Assembly: GCF_018777395.1 (NCBI RefSeq)
Contig: NZ_JAFJYC010000002.1
Location: 558,001-622,000, forward strand
DNA from: Candidatus Sodalis endolongispinus
GTDB lineage: Bacteria; Pseudomonadota; Gammaproteobacteria; Enterobacterales; Enterobacteriaceae
Length of the DNA: 64,000 nt
Direction of reading: 5' to 3'
Shown here: positions 49,685 through 60,027 of the stretch, piece by piece
Layout of the letters: every line of letters starts with the position of its first letter
Numbering within the stretch: the stretch's first letter is position 1
Program-made: the position numbers and the translations under genes
The notes under the pieces: model-generated
What the model saw: only the letters and a program-made list of their open reading frames with translations
Told to the model about the DNA's origin: nothing
Databases searched by the model: none

Positions 49685-50593
49685 TTAACGGTCTTTCGGA
49701 TCGAGGGCGTCACGCAACCCATCGCCGATAAAGTTGAAACAAAATAGCGTCACCACCAGAAACAGCGCCGGGAAAATCAGCAGCCAGGGAGACACTTCCA
49801 TGGAATTGGCGCCATCGCTAAGCAGCGCTCCCCAGCTGGAAAGCGGCTCCTGAGTGCCCAGACCAAGAAAGCTCAGGAAGGACTCGAACAAAATCATGCT
49901 GGGCACCAGGAGCGACGCGTATACCACCACCACACCCAGTACGTTCGGCACAATATGGCGCAGAATAATATTGCGGGTGGACACGCCGCTGACGATGGCC
50001 GCCTCAATGAACTCTTTGCGCTTCAGGCCCAGCGTCTGGCCGCGGACGATACGGGCCATATCCAGCCAGGAAACCAACCCGATGGCCACGAAAATCAAAA
50101 AGATGTTCTGACCAAAAAACGTCACCAGCAGGATGACGAAAAACATAAAGGGAAACGAGTTAAGAATTTCCAGCAGCCGCATCATTATGGAGTCGGTTTT
50201 GCCGCCGAGATAACCGGACAGGGCGCCGTATAATGTCCCCACCACCACCGCCACCAGCGCGGCGGCAATACCCACCATCAGCGAAATACGTCCGCCGATA
50301 GCCACCCGCACCAGCAAATCACGGCCGGATGAATCGGTGCCGAAATAGTGTTGCGAGGCGATATCCGGCGCATTGGACATCATGGCCCAGTCGGTATCGT
50401 CATAGCGGAATGCAGACAGCGACGGCGCCAAAATGACGAACAACGCGATCAGTAGCAGGATGAACAGGCTGGTCAATGCCGCCTTGTTATGAATGAAGCG
50501 TCGGCTGGCATCGGCCCACAAGCTGCGGCCTTCCACTTCCAGTTGTTCACTGAATTTCTCCAGAGCTTCGCTATTTTTCTTGCTCAAAATCAT
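49685..50593 (-). CDS. oppC: OppC, oligopeptide transporter permease
   Basis: The 302-residue inner-membrane permease shows an N-terminal cytoplasmic tail, a first helix (ALTSLFILLLIALFVILAPSL) and a long periplasmic loop. Further helices follow, with the EAA ATPase-coupling motif region (EAAIVSGVSTRNIILRHIVP). The end GDGLRDALDPKDR is conserved in OppC. It follows oppB by 15 bp. No lesion is seen. Confidence 0.96.
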   Translation of the reverse strand: MILSKKNSEALEKFSEQLEVEGRSLWADASRRFIHNKAALTSLFILLLIALFVILAPSLSAFRYDDTDWAMMSNAPDIASQHYFGTDSSGRDLLVRVAIGGRISLMVGIAAALVAVVVGTLYGALSGYLGGKTDSIMMRLLEILNSFPFMFFVILLVTFFGQNIFLIFVAIGLVSWLDMARIVRGQTLGLKRKEFIEAAIVSGVSTRNIILRHIVPNVLGVVVVYASLLVPSMILFESFLSFLGLGTQEPLSSWGALLSDGANSMEVSPWLLIFPALFLVVTLFCFNFIGDGLRDALDPKDR

Positions 50594-50608
50594 TTGCGCG
50601 CTCCAGCG

Positions 50609-51529
50609 TCAATAACGGATTTTCGGGTCGATAACCGCATACAGGACATCGACGATGGCATTGAACAGGATGGTCAGGGTGCCCACCAAAATGGTCAGGC
50701 TCAGCACCAGGGAATAGTCGCGGTTAAGGGCACCGTTGACAAACAGCTGGCCGATACCGGGCAGGCCATAAATAGTCTCTATCACCATCGAGCCGGTAAT
50801 GATGCCAACAAACGCCGGCCCCATATACGAGATGACCGGCAGCAGCGCCGGCTTCAGGGCATGGCTGAAAACAATCCGCCGCATCGGCAGCCCTTTGGCG
50901 CGGGCAGTGCGGATAAAATTGGAATGCAGCACTTCGATCATTGAACCGCGGGTAATGCGGGCAATGCTGGCGATATAGGCCAGAGAAAGGGCCACCATCG
51001 GCAAAATGACAAATCTGGGCTCACCGCCGTTCCAGCCGCCGCCGGGCAGCCATTTCAGCGTGATGGCGAAAACTAGCACCAATAACGGCGCCACGACAAA
51101 GCTTGGGATCACCACGCCGGTCATGGCAAACCCCATGGCAAGATAGTCCCATTTGGTGTTCTGCTTCAATGCCGCCATGACACCGGCGGCGACACCGACC
51201 ACCACCGCCAGCAAAAACGCCGCCAGCCCCAGTTTGGCCGAGACGGGAAACGAATTGGCGACCAGATCATTGACCGAGTAGTCTTTATATTTGAACGAGG
51301 GACCGAAATCACCGTGGGCGAGTTGCAATAAATAATTGCCGTACTGCGTAAGGATGGGATCGTTCAGATGGTATTTGGCTTCAATATTGGCCATCACTTC
51401 CGGCGGCAGGTTGCGCTCGCCGGTAAACGGGCTACCGGGTGCCAGGCGCATCATGAAAAATGAGATGGTGATCAGCACGAACAGCGTTGGAATCGCTTCC
51501 AGCAGCCGTCGAAGGATAAACTTTAACAT
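50609..51529 (-). CDS. oppB: OppB, oligopeptide transporter permease
   Basis: The start at 51529 (MLKFILRRLLEAIPTLFVLI) gives 306 residues, identical in length to E. coli OppB; an upstream extension is not conserved. Six membrane helices and the EAA-type segment (RTARAKGLPMRRIVFSHALK) are present, along with YGLPGIGQLFVNGALNRDYS and the end YAVIDPKIRY. Pairs with OppC. Intact. Confidence 0.96.
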   Translation of the reverse strand: MLKFILRRLLEAIPTLFVLITISFFMMRLAPGSPFTGERNLPPEVMANIEAKYHLNDPILTQYGNYLLQLAHGDFGPSFKYKDYSVNDLVANSFPVSAKLGLAAFLLAVVVGVAAGVMAALKQNTKWDYLAMGFAMTGVVIPSFVVAPLLVLVFAITLKWLPGGGWNGGEPRFVILPMVALSLAYIASIARITRGSMIEVLHSNFIRTARAKGLPMRRIVFSHALKPALLPVISYMGPAFVGIITGSMVIETIYGLPGIGQLFVNGALNRDYSLVLSLTILVGTLTILFNAIVDVLYAVIDPKIRY

Positions 51530-51627
51530 TACCAGACCTATAACATGGCAGTAGACTGTAAGGCGTTTGCAGAACAAACAGGGCATGACCGCCAGCGGTC
51601 TGCCCTGTTGTCTCGCGTTAAACGTCT

Positions 51628-53265
51628 TTAGTGTTTGATAATGTACAGATCTTTCACATAGACATTATCAAGCGGATCTTTACCGGTATAACCCCCAACG
51701 TAAGGTTTGACCAAACGGGCGTTAACATAGTAACACACCGGGACGATAGCCGAGTCTTTATCCAGCTGCTGCTCCGCCTGCTGATAAATACCGGCGCGGG
51801 CGTCTTCCGAACCATCCTGCAGGGCCTGGACCAACAATTTATCAAATGCCGGACTCTTATAATGCGCGCTGTTATTGGAGCTGTTGGACTGCATAATGTT
51901 AAGGAAGGAAGTCGGTTCATTATAATCCGCGCACCAGCCGGCCCGAGCGACGTCTAAATTGCCCTGACGGCGGGTATCGAGGAAGGTTTTCCATTCCTGG
52001 TTTTCAAGCTTCACATTGACACCGAGGTTCTTTTTCCAGATAGACGCCACGGCGATGGCCAGCTTCTTATGCAGATCCGAGGTGTTATACAGTAAATCGA
52101 AGGTCAAGGGTTTGTCTTTGGTATAGCCCGCCTCGGCCAGCAGTTTGCGCGCCTCTTCGTTGCGTTTCTCCTGCGACCAGCCAAACTATTCCGGTGCCGT
52201 CAGCTTGGCGCCATCGGTATAGGGCGGCGTGAAGCCGTAAGCCGGCAGATCGCCCTGCGCTTTCACTTTATTGACGATGATATCGCGATCCAGCCCGAGC
52301 TTAAGCGCGGTACGCACGCGCGCATCGGTGAACGGCGCTTTCTGGTTATTGATTTCGTAGTAATATGTGCAAAGATAGGGATCAACATGCACTTCTTTAG
52401 GGATCTCTTTCTTGAGTTTCTGGAATAACTCAATCGGCATGTTGTTGTAGGTCATATCGTCTTCGCCGGCGCGATAGCGGTTGACGTCGCTGACTTCCGA
52501 CGAGATCGGCAGATAGGTGACTTTATTAATGACGGTTTTAGCGTTATCCCAGTACTGGGGATTCCGCTCCAGGACAATACGTTCGTTAATCACCCAGTCT
52601 TTGACGACATAGGCGCCATTCCCCACCCAATTGGCGGGCTGGGTCCACTTCTCACCGAATTTTTCCACCACTTTTTGCGGCACCGGCGACATGGACGGAT
52701 GCGAAAGCACCTTAATGAGATACGGCACCGGCTCGGCCAGCGTGACTTCCAAGGTATGACTGTCCAGCGCTTTCACGCCCAGGGTGTCCGGACTTTTCTT
52801 GCCGCTGATGATATCGTCGATGTTGGTGATCTGAGCGTACTGCAGGTAGCTTTCATAAGGAGAGGCAGTTTTGGGATCCGCCAATCGTCGCCAGCTGTAG
52901 ACAAAGTCCTGGGCGGTGACCGGATCGCCATTGGACCATTTGGCGTTTTGCCGCAGATGGAAGGTCCAGACTTTAAAATCCTTATTTTCCCAACTTTCCG
53001 CCACGCCCGTCTGGGACCGACCCTGCAGGTCGTTAATGATAAGGCCTTCCAGCACGTCACGGTTAACGTTGGATTCGGGAACCCCTTCTATCTTGTGGGG
53101 ATCCAGGGATTGCAATTCGGCGCCATTGCCGCGTACCAATTCCTGTTTGTCGCTTAACTGCACGCCGGCGGGAACGTCCGCGGCAAAAGTGTGTCCAGCA
53201 ACGCCCATTCCCATGGCGGTCATTACGGCCGCGGCAAGAAGCGTTTTCTTCGTGATGTTGGTCAT
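51628..53265 (-). pseudogene. oppA: OppA, periplasmic oligopeptide-binding protein, single amber codon
   Basis: A signal peptide (MTNITKKTLLAAAVMTAMGM, cleaved before ADVPAG) and the full SBP family 5 body align with E. coli OppA (543 residues) over 545 codons. Codon 360 is TAG (52186-52188) in LTAPE*FGWSQEKRNEE, where homologues have Trp; TGG to TAG is one base. Everything after it remains in frame to the end VKDLYIIKH. The truncated product would lack most of the second ligand lobe. The start has GGAGTG. oppBCDF are intact, so the importer may be orphaned, use another binding protein, or the stop may be suppressed. Confidence 0.9.
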
Positions 53266-54079
53266 TAGTGATGCACTCCGGTTTTTTTATTATTGCACGG
53301 ACCCTGTCAAGCCCTCTGCAGATTCCCGCTTTGCGGGTATAACGCACCTCTTGCCCTCAGTGGCGAACGAAGCCGCAAGGCAAAAGGTATGATATTCGGT
53401 ATTAACCCAGGCATGTTAAACAAGGCGTTGCGTCGCCGTAAAAAGGTTGCGGCGACAGGCTCGATCTCGCCTTAACGATAGGCATAGCCTTTATCATGGT
53501 GATTTCAACTGCAATAGACCGTTTATCAAATAATTAAGTAATCCAGACGCTAGCTAAAACAGATAAGGTCAATATATCTCCAGGAAATAGAATAATTGGC
53601 TAATAATAAGATAAATAACACTAATAACATATAGGTTGCATTGTGACAAGTCCCTTGAACGTGAACGGTTAAAAAAAACCCTACCGTGCGGGGGACTACT
53701 GATATATGGCTGAAATAGCGTAAAAAGTTTTTTCTGCACCGTCTCTCTGCGCCAACGTCCTTTTATCCCGCCGTTGCCGCAAAAGAGTGCGCGGTTGACG
53801 TATCATTGTGCAATGCGCCTTGTTTTAGGGCTTGCGTATCGGCACAGAATAATGTGCCGCGTACCTTCGTGGCCTACTGACGGCCGGCATAAGGACAGTG
53901 AGCGGCTTATCACCGCCGGGCGGGGTCCGTTTCGCCGACATCGGTGGCATTTCACCGCCCCCGCCTGGCGCCTGGCGGCCAGGGTTTGATTGAGGGCCCA
54001 CTACATCGATATCGCTACTGCGATGGATAAGGCGGTTGACACCACAACGCCGCGGACATCGCCACCCGCAACAAGCCGG
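53266..54079. other. Gap between oppA and the pqq remnants
   Basis: 53480-53660 is AT-rich and probably holds the oppA promoter and its long leader. Between 53890 and 53950 the readings SERLITAG and GVRFAD in adjacent frames faintly recall the middle of PqqC (SER...GVRFA), suggesting an eroded upstream part of pqqC. I find no pqqA or pqqB. Confidence 0.45.
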
Positions 54080-54199
54080 CTTAGCCTGGATATTCTCTGG
54101 AGCATGCTCGATGCGATGAGCATGGCCTACGAACTACATCGTCCCCCTTACCATACGGTGACGGCTGAACCGGTTTGGCATCACGGAGGGCTGGTATGA
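54080..54199 (+). pseudogene. pqqC: PqqC 3' remnant
   Basis: The frame ending at 54199 reads [20 protein letters not shown], then [17 protein letters not shown], nearly identical to the C-terminus of Klebsiella PqqC, the oxidase that closes the PQQ rings. Sequence upstream of about 54080 in this frame no longer resembles PqqC, so more than 80 percent of the gene is missing or scrambled. Its TGA overlaps the pqqD ATG (ATGA), the original operon junction. Confidence 0.85.
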
Positions 54200-54477
54200 A
54201 CCCTATTGACCGGCGCGCCATCCCTTCGTTTCGCCGCGGTTTCCGCCTGCAATGGGAAGCCGTGCAGAATTGCCATGTGGTGCTGTACCCGGAGGGGATG
54301 GTGAAGCTCAACGACAGCGCGGCCGCTGTTCTTCTGCTGGTCTACGGCGAACGGCGTATTAGCGACATCATTGACCAGCTAGCCGCCCGTTTTCCCGCGG
54401 CTCAGGCTATCGGCACCGACATTGACGAATTCATGCAGAGGGCGTATGAACAAAAATGGATCCTCTTTAGCGACTGA
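54196..54477 (+). CDS. pqqD: PqqD, PQQ biosynthesis peptide chaperone
   Basis: The ATG at 54196 gives 93 residues matching Klebsiella Pqq[41 protein letters not shown], and the C-terminal helix with QKWILF. PqqD binds the PqqA precursor peptide and presents it to PqqE. The coding sequence is undamaged, but pqqC, pqqE and pqqF around it are broken and pqqA is not seen, so it has no evident use. It overlaps pqqE by 32 bp. Confidence 0.9.
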   Translation: MNPIDRRAIPSFRRGFRLQWEAVQNCHVVLYPEGMVKLNDSAAAVLLLVYGERRISDIIDQLAARFPAAQAIGTDIDEFMQRAYEQKWILFSD

Positions 54478-55603
54478 GGCGGCCCCACAGGTCAACCCGC
54501 CGCTGTGGTTACTGGCGGAACTGACCTTTCGCTGCCCGTTGCAGTGTCCTTACTGCTCCAATCCGCTCGATTTCGCCCAGCATCACCAGGAACTGTCAAC
54601 CGCACAGTGGATCGATGTTTTTCGCCCGGCGCGGGAGCTGGGCAGCGTTCAGCTCGGCTTCTCGGGCGGCGAACCACTGATGCGTCAGGATTTGGACAGC
54701 CTTATTGGCGCGGCATCACAGATGGGCTTTTACACCAATTTGTTGACGTCCGGCATCGGCTTGACCGAGAAGAAGATCGCCCGTTTTGCCCGCGCCGGGT
54801 TGGATCATATCCAGCTAAGTTTCCAGGCCAGCGACGAAACGCTCAACGCCGCGCTGGCGGGTTCGGCCCGCGCCTTCCGGCAAAAACTGGCGATGGCGCG
54901 CGCGGTCAAGGCGCACGGCTATCCGATGGTGCTCAATTTCGTGCTGCATCGACACAATATTGATGACATCGATCGCATCATCGAACTGTGCTTGCAGCTG
55001 GAGGCCGATGATGTGGAGCTGGCGACCTGTCAATTTTACGGCTGGGCAAAACTCAATCGCGCCGGACTGCTGCCAACCCGCGAGCAGATCGCACGCGCAG
55101 AGCAGGTGGTTCATCGTTACCGGGCGCGTATGAAGGCCGAGGGCAATTTGACGCGTCTGCTGTTTGTCACGCCCGATTATTACGAAGAGCGGCCCAAAGG
55201 CTGCATGGGCGGTTGGGGCGCGCTCTTTATGTGCGTCACCCCCGATGGCACCGCGCTGCCCTGTCACAGCGCCAGACAATTGCCGGTGCAGTTCCCCTCG
55301 GTACGCGAACATCCGTTACGCCATATCTGGTATCACTCGTTCGGCTTCAATCGGTTTCGCGGCCAGGACTGGATGCCATAGCCGTGCCGCTCCTGCGATG
55401 AAAAAGAGAAAGATTTCGGCGGCTGTCGCTGCCAGGCTTTTCTGCTGACGGTCGATGCCGCCAATGCCGACCCGGTCTGCGCCAAATCGCCGCACCACGA
55501 CAAAATTGTGTCCGCACGCGAAGAAGCCTACACCACCACGATTCGCATCGGTGAGCTGCATTACCGCAACCGGACCAACTCTGCCTCGTACGCCAAGCCG
55601 TGA
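54446..55603 (+). pseudogene. pqqE: PqqE, radical SAM PQQ synthase, amber codon before the SPASM domain
   Basis: The radical SAM cluster motif CPLQCPYC is at residues 30-37, then [12 protein letters not shown] and the TIM-barrel body closely match Klebsiella PqqE. TAG at 55379-55381 follows QDWMP, where homologues have Glu. The frame continues unbroken for 73 more codons with the auxiliary-cluster cysteines ([19 protein letters not shown]) to TGA at 55603. Truncation removes essential auxiliary iron-sulfur ligands, so the enzyme should be inactive. Only this one lesion was found. Confidence 0.93.
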
Positions 55604-55614
55604 GCGCAAAATCA

Positions 55615-58116
55615 TGAGCCCGGCTCACGCCCCATGTCGATTACGAAATGGACTGACGGTGCGGGTGGTCAGTACGCCGAACCAGCCGCGCGCCGCCGCC
55701 ATGTTGACCGTGGCGGCCGGTAGCCATGACGAGCCAGCAAGACTGGCCGGGTCTGGCCCATCTGCTGGAACATCTGCTGTTCGGCGACAACCGGCATCAC
55801 CGCGGCGACGCGCGGCTGATGCCCTGGGTGGAAGCGGTCGGCGGCGCGGTTAACGCCAGCACGGAGGCCGCCAGCACCCACTTTTTTTTCGAGGTGCCGG
55901 CCCCCCTGTTGGCGGACGGTGTCCAGCGACTGATTTCAATGCTGACTTGGCCGTTATGGTCGGACCAGGCGGCGATGCGGGAAGTGGCGGTTATTGATGC
56001 GGAATACCGCGCCCGCCGCCACGACGGCGACACGCTGGTCGAGGCGGCGCTGGCGTGGGCGGTGGCCGACGGTCACCCGCTGCACCGTTTTTGCGCCGGT
56101 AACCTGTCTCACTGGGCGGCGATCCGGCGGAATTGCTGCACGCCCTGCGCGACTACCATCAGCGTTTTTTTCACGCTGCCAATATGACGTTATGGCCGCA
56201 GGTACCCCAGAGCGAGGAAGCTCTGCGCGCTATCGCTAACGCGGGCGCCACAGGACTGCCCCGGCGGTCCCCTTGCCCATCGCGGGCCAGCCTGCCGCCA
56301 TTGGTCTGGCGCTTGCCCGGCCCGTTAACGCTCTGCTGCCCCGGGATGCCACGGCTGGTCTTGGCCTTTGCCCTGACCGATGCCATCGAAGGGACGGCCG
56401 CGACGCTGCCGTTGTTTCGACAATTATTACAGGATGAGGCCGCCGGCGGCCTGTTAGATCAACTGCGCGCACGCGGGTTGTGCGACAGCGTGCAGCTGTT
56501 GCCATGCGACCAAACCCTCAATCAGGGGATCGTGGCGCTGGTTTTTTTCCCTGCTGCCGGGGGTATTGACGCGAGGTCAGGACATTGCGGCGCTGCTGCA
56601 GCAATGGCTGGTTTCCCTGCACCGGCTGCCGCCGCGCTCGCTGCGGCATTATGCCGTCTTGGCAGAGGCCGCGCTGGCGCGTTTGTCGCCGATGCGGCAG
56701 CTGCGCTAACGCGCCCGCATCGGGACACTATGGCCGCAGGCCGCGACGCCGGCAACGCGGTCGTCTTTTCCCTGCGCGCACTGGGCGCGCTGGCTGGGCC
56801 TGCTCGACGCGCGGGTCATGCTGCAGCTGGCTATCGCCGCCGATCTGCCGGGCAAGAAGGTGGTCAGCCAGGGATTCACACTGCGGCTCGGCGATGGACC
56901 AGGGCTCGCCCCCCAGACCCCGCCCGCCCGTGCCATCGCAGCGGACACTGGGGTGAGTCCCCTCGCTGCCGGGCCTGCTGCCGAGCAGCCCAAATCCGCT
57001 TTTCACTTTTACCCGTTTCCCGGCACGCCGGGTCAGGCTGCGTCACCGGCCGGCGCCGCGCCGGCGAGCCTTGCTGCTGATGCGCCCTCAGACCTGGGAG
57101 GCGTGGGATGATCGTCTGGGCTATTGCATTCAGAGCGCGCTGCGTACGACGGCGGGCGCGCTGGCGCATCGCGGGGGACTATTGTCGTTCCAGCCTGTAG
57201 AGGGGCGCTGGACGCTGCTGCTCAGCGCGGCGCCGGCACCGATGATGGGCGCACTGGCAGGCGCTATTGACCGCCTGCGATCGTTGACGGCGGCCGAGTA
57301 TCAACATGGCCTCTGGCGTCGGCAGGCAGACTGGCTACAGAGGGAGGCCGATATACCGGCGCGCGCGCTGCTGCAGGCGTTGGCGCAGTGGCTGGATAGG
57401 ACTCTGACGGCGAGGGACGAAAGTCTGTTTCCTGTTGAAAAACCCCGTCTGGACGGTTTACATTGGCAGGCGCTGCTTTACGGCAGCGAGTCAACGCCAC
57501 TGGCGCGCCTGCTTTCTCCCTTTCCCGGCAGCATAGTTCCCCCAGCATCCCCGGCCGTGGCACCGCTGCCGCCAAATGCCTGGCTCCAGGTAAGCTCCCT
57601 GCATTCTGAGGCAGCGCTGCTAGTTTTTGCCCACAGCCTGCGCGTTCGCCGTCCGCAGAAGCCGCCTGGCGGCTACTGGCGCTGCTGTATCAGCCGCGCT
57701 TCTTCCAGCACCTGCGCGTCGTTAAGCAAATTGGCTATATTGTCAGTTGCCGTTTCCATCACGCCGCCGATCACAACGGCATTTTATTTCTGCTGCAATC
57801 GCCGGGGTGTGATGCGGCGGCGCTGTACACCCATCTCCAGGACTTTTTGGCGAACATGTCCCTCACCTTGGCTACGCTGTCCTCCGTCGCGCTGGCGGCG
57901 CTCAAGGTATCGTTAACGCAGGCGCTGGCCCAGTGACCGGCAAATAATCTCGCGATGGCGAAGGCCTACTGGCGGGGAGATTGGCGGCAACGCCACGCGC
58001 AGCTGGCGCAGGAGGTGGAGGCCATTAGCCCCCTGACGCTCGGGCGTTACCACCAGCGGTTGATGCGGAAAACAGCGCGCTGGTGGCTGCTCAGCAATCA
58101 GGCACCACCGGTCTGA
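55615..58116 (+). pseudogene. pqqF: PqqF, M16-family metallopeptidase, heavily frameshifted
   Basis: Starting MSPAHAPCRLRNGLTVRVVS, the gene breaks after AAGSHDEPA near 55735. It resumes in another frame with the inverted zinc motif GLAHLLEHLLFGD and continues as an M16 protease (ALRDYHQRFFHAANMTLW, VLAFALTDAIEGTA). Further frame changes occur near 56110, 56550, 57060 and 57650, and stops lie in the matching frames. The end (HQRLMRKTARWWLLSNQAPP) terminates at 58116. PqqF, about 760 residues in Klebsiella, is thought to help process PqqA. Exact lesion count is uncertain; inactivity is not. Confidence 0.88.
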
Positions 58117-58932
58117 TGCCGCGGTAAGGCCGACGGTGCAGGTTTTGCCGGAGGGCCCCACGTCTCCCGGCACGCTATTGCGTTCGCCCCACCCGTGAAG
58201 CGGCCAATCGAGCTTGTGTCATGCCGGCGACGTTGCCACCCATAGATGGCGCAGGCTTTCCCTGGCGTGACCGATTACGTATAAAGCAAGCGGTTTGAGT
58301 TTGTTGCCTTTATATAAAGTATACATAATGCCGTTAACGCCTGGAGGGGCATTATCCGCATTATCTGATGGGATACGTTATAATTTATAGTGTATGTTTA
58401 ACTTATCCATGACCGGCGAGTGCATGAATATACCTGCAGGGGTAAATAAGTGAGCCATTAAGTAGTACAATACAGCAATTAACGCATGCGTGCTTATACT
58501 TGCTTTATTTTGACATCAGGAATGCATTCGACAATAACCGTTACGGTTACAGACAAAACATTTACTTAATTTTAGGAATGTTTTAAGCGCCAGGGTAAAA
58601 AAGAGGTATTCTTGGCTTTCAACGTGGCCTCTGGCGGAATAGTCTTCCCGCCTGCTGGGGGATAGCGTAATTCTCTGTAACAACATGGATGATGATGAAT
58701 TAAAAAACGATGCTCACCTTGCTTTCCGGCCCGATGGCAGCGTCTGGGCTGACGGCGTTACCTCGGCGCGTCTTCGAGACACATACTGACGAGGGGGATA
58801 ATTTTATTTAAACAGGCGCCACGCGCCCCTTATATATCGATAAACGATATTCCACTGACAATATCAAATATATCACTTACGGCGATTAGTAATCTACATC
58901 GCCAATGTAAACTCACCACAGGGCCAAACCTC
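58117..58932. other. AT-rich gap after pqqF with a possible short coding remnant
   Basis: About 800 bp. Between about 58610 and 58789 two overlapping frames look protein-like: AFNVASGGIVFPPAGG up to a TAG, then, one frame over, DSVILCNNMDDDELKND continuing to RLRDTY and a TGA at 58789. This could be the end of a decayed gene, or a 34-codon peptide from ATG 58685; I cannot identify it. The remainder is AT-rich and probably holds the promoter of the next gene. Confidence 0.35.
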
Positions 58933-59193
58933 ATGAAAAGATCTTTACTCGTTCTGACACCGCTATTGCTGGCCGGTTTAAGTCTTCCCGCTTTTGCCGC
59001 AGAGACGATTAGCCGCCAGGAAGCGGTAAATAAACAGGCACTAGGAACAATCAGCGTTACCGGCGCCGCAACCTTAGATCACCTGGAGCGCAATATTGCC
59101 CAGAAAGCGGACCGGGCCGGCGCGAATTATTATGTGATTATCGCGACGACCGGAAAGAACCGGCTGCATGGTGATGCCTTGATCTACCAATAA
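58933..59193 (+). CDS. DUF1471 (YhcN/BhsA/McbA-like) periplasmic protein
   Basis: The product has 86 residues with a signal peptide (MKRSLLVLTPLLLAGLSLPA, cleaved after FAA or FA). The mature domain follows the DUF1471 pattern: a leading charged helix (RQEAVNKQALGTISVTGAAT), ERNIAQKADRAGANYYVI, and the closing LHGDALIYQ, close to E. coli YhcN and YjfN. Relatives respond to stress or affect biofilm. It stands alone with its own upstream region. No lesion is seen. Confidence 0.85.
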   Translation: MKRSLLVLTPLLLAGLSLPAFAAETISRQEAVNKQALGTISVTGAATLDHLERNIAQKADRAGANYYVIIATTGKNRLHGDALIYQ

Positions 59194-59320
59194 TGAACGC
59201 ATGACGTCCAATTTGGGATCACGGCCGCAGCCTGTAAATGAACTATTGCGGCGCTCGCCCATGCCGCGTCTTTCAGGGTATGATGCCACACGACGGTATT
59301 GATCACGCCTGGAGGCGAAA

Positions 59321-59902
59321 ATGACTGCACGGGACCCGGCGCTGCCGCGCTGTACTTGGGTACGCAATGATGTGCTCATGCGCGATTATCACGACACCGA
59401 ATGGGGCGTGCCGCAGCATGGCAATCGCCTGCTATGGGAAATGCTGATGCTGGAAGGGTTCCAGGCCGGCCTGTCCTGGATTACCGTACTGCGTAAACGC
59501 GCCGCTTTTCGCGAAGCGTTTTGCGGCTTTGATCCGCACCATGTTGCCGTGTTTACCGAACATGACGTGCAACGACTGCTGGGCAATCCGGTCATTATCC
59601 GCGCCCGCGCAAAGATTGAGGCCACGATCACCGGCGCCCGCATCTATTGCCAAATGGCAGCTCAAGGGGAATCATTCAGCGACTTTTGCTGGCATTTCAT
59701 CCACGGTCAGGTGCTGGAGGGCGACGGGGTGACGCAGGTCGCCTCCACGCCGCTTTCAGCGCAGATCTCGGCGGCGCTGAAAAAACGGGGCTTCAAATTC
59801 GTCGGGCCAACAATTGTCTACGCCTGGATGCAGGACGTCGGGATAGTAAACGACCATAGCGCTGAATGCTTTTGCCGGCGGCGACAAGACGCCGGTTGCT
59901 GA
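59321..59902 (+). CDS. tag: Tag, DNA-3-methyladenine glycosylase I
   Basis: Tag excises 3-methyladenine from alkylated DNA. The 193-residue protein shows RCTWVRND, YHDTEWGVPQ and the helix-hairpin region EGFQAGLSWITVLRKR. The strongly conserved LKKRGFKFVGPTIVYAWMQD and NDHSAECFC follow. The four zinc ligands of E. coli Tag are matched by the early Cys and His and by the His and Cys near the C-terminus. The start follows GAGG. Intact. Confidence 0.94.
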   Translation: MTARDPALPRCTWVRNDVLMRDYHDTEWGVPQHGNRLLWEMLMLEGFQAGLSWITVLRKRAAFREAFCGFDPHHVAVFTEHDVQRLLGNPVIIRARAKIEATITGARIYCQMAAQGESFSDFCWHFIHGQVLEGDGVTQVASTPLSAQISAALKKRGFKFVGPTIVYAWMQDVGIVNDHSAECFCRRRQDAGC

Positions 59903-60027
59903 GCACCGGCGTTGCCGACGGGGCATTTTTTGCCCGCCTGGTGCCCGGTCGTCCCGGACGGCGCCAAACGGGCGCAAGATCGCCGCCGGCGCCGGTAGCG
60001 CCCCGGGTGAGGTTAGCTGACGTCAGG

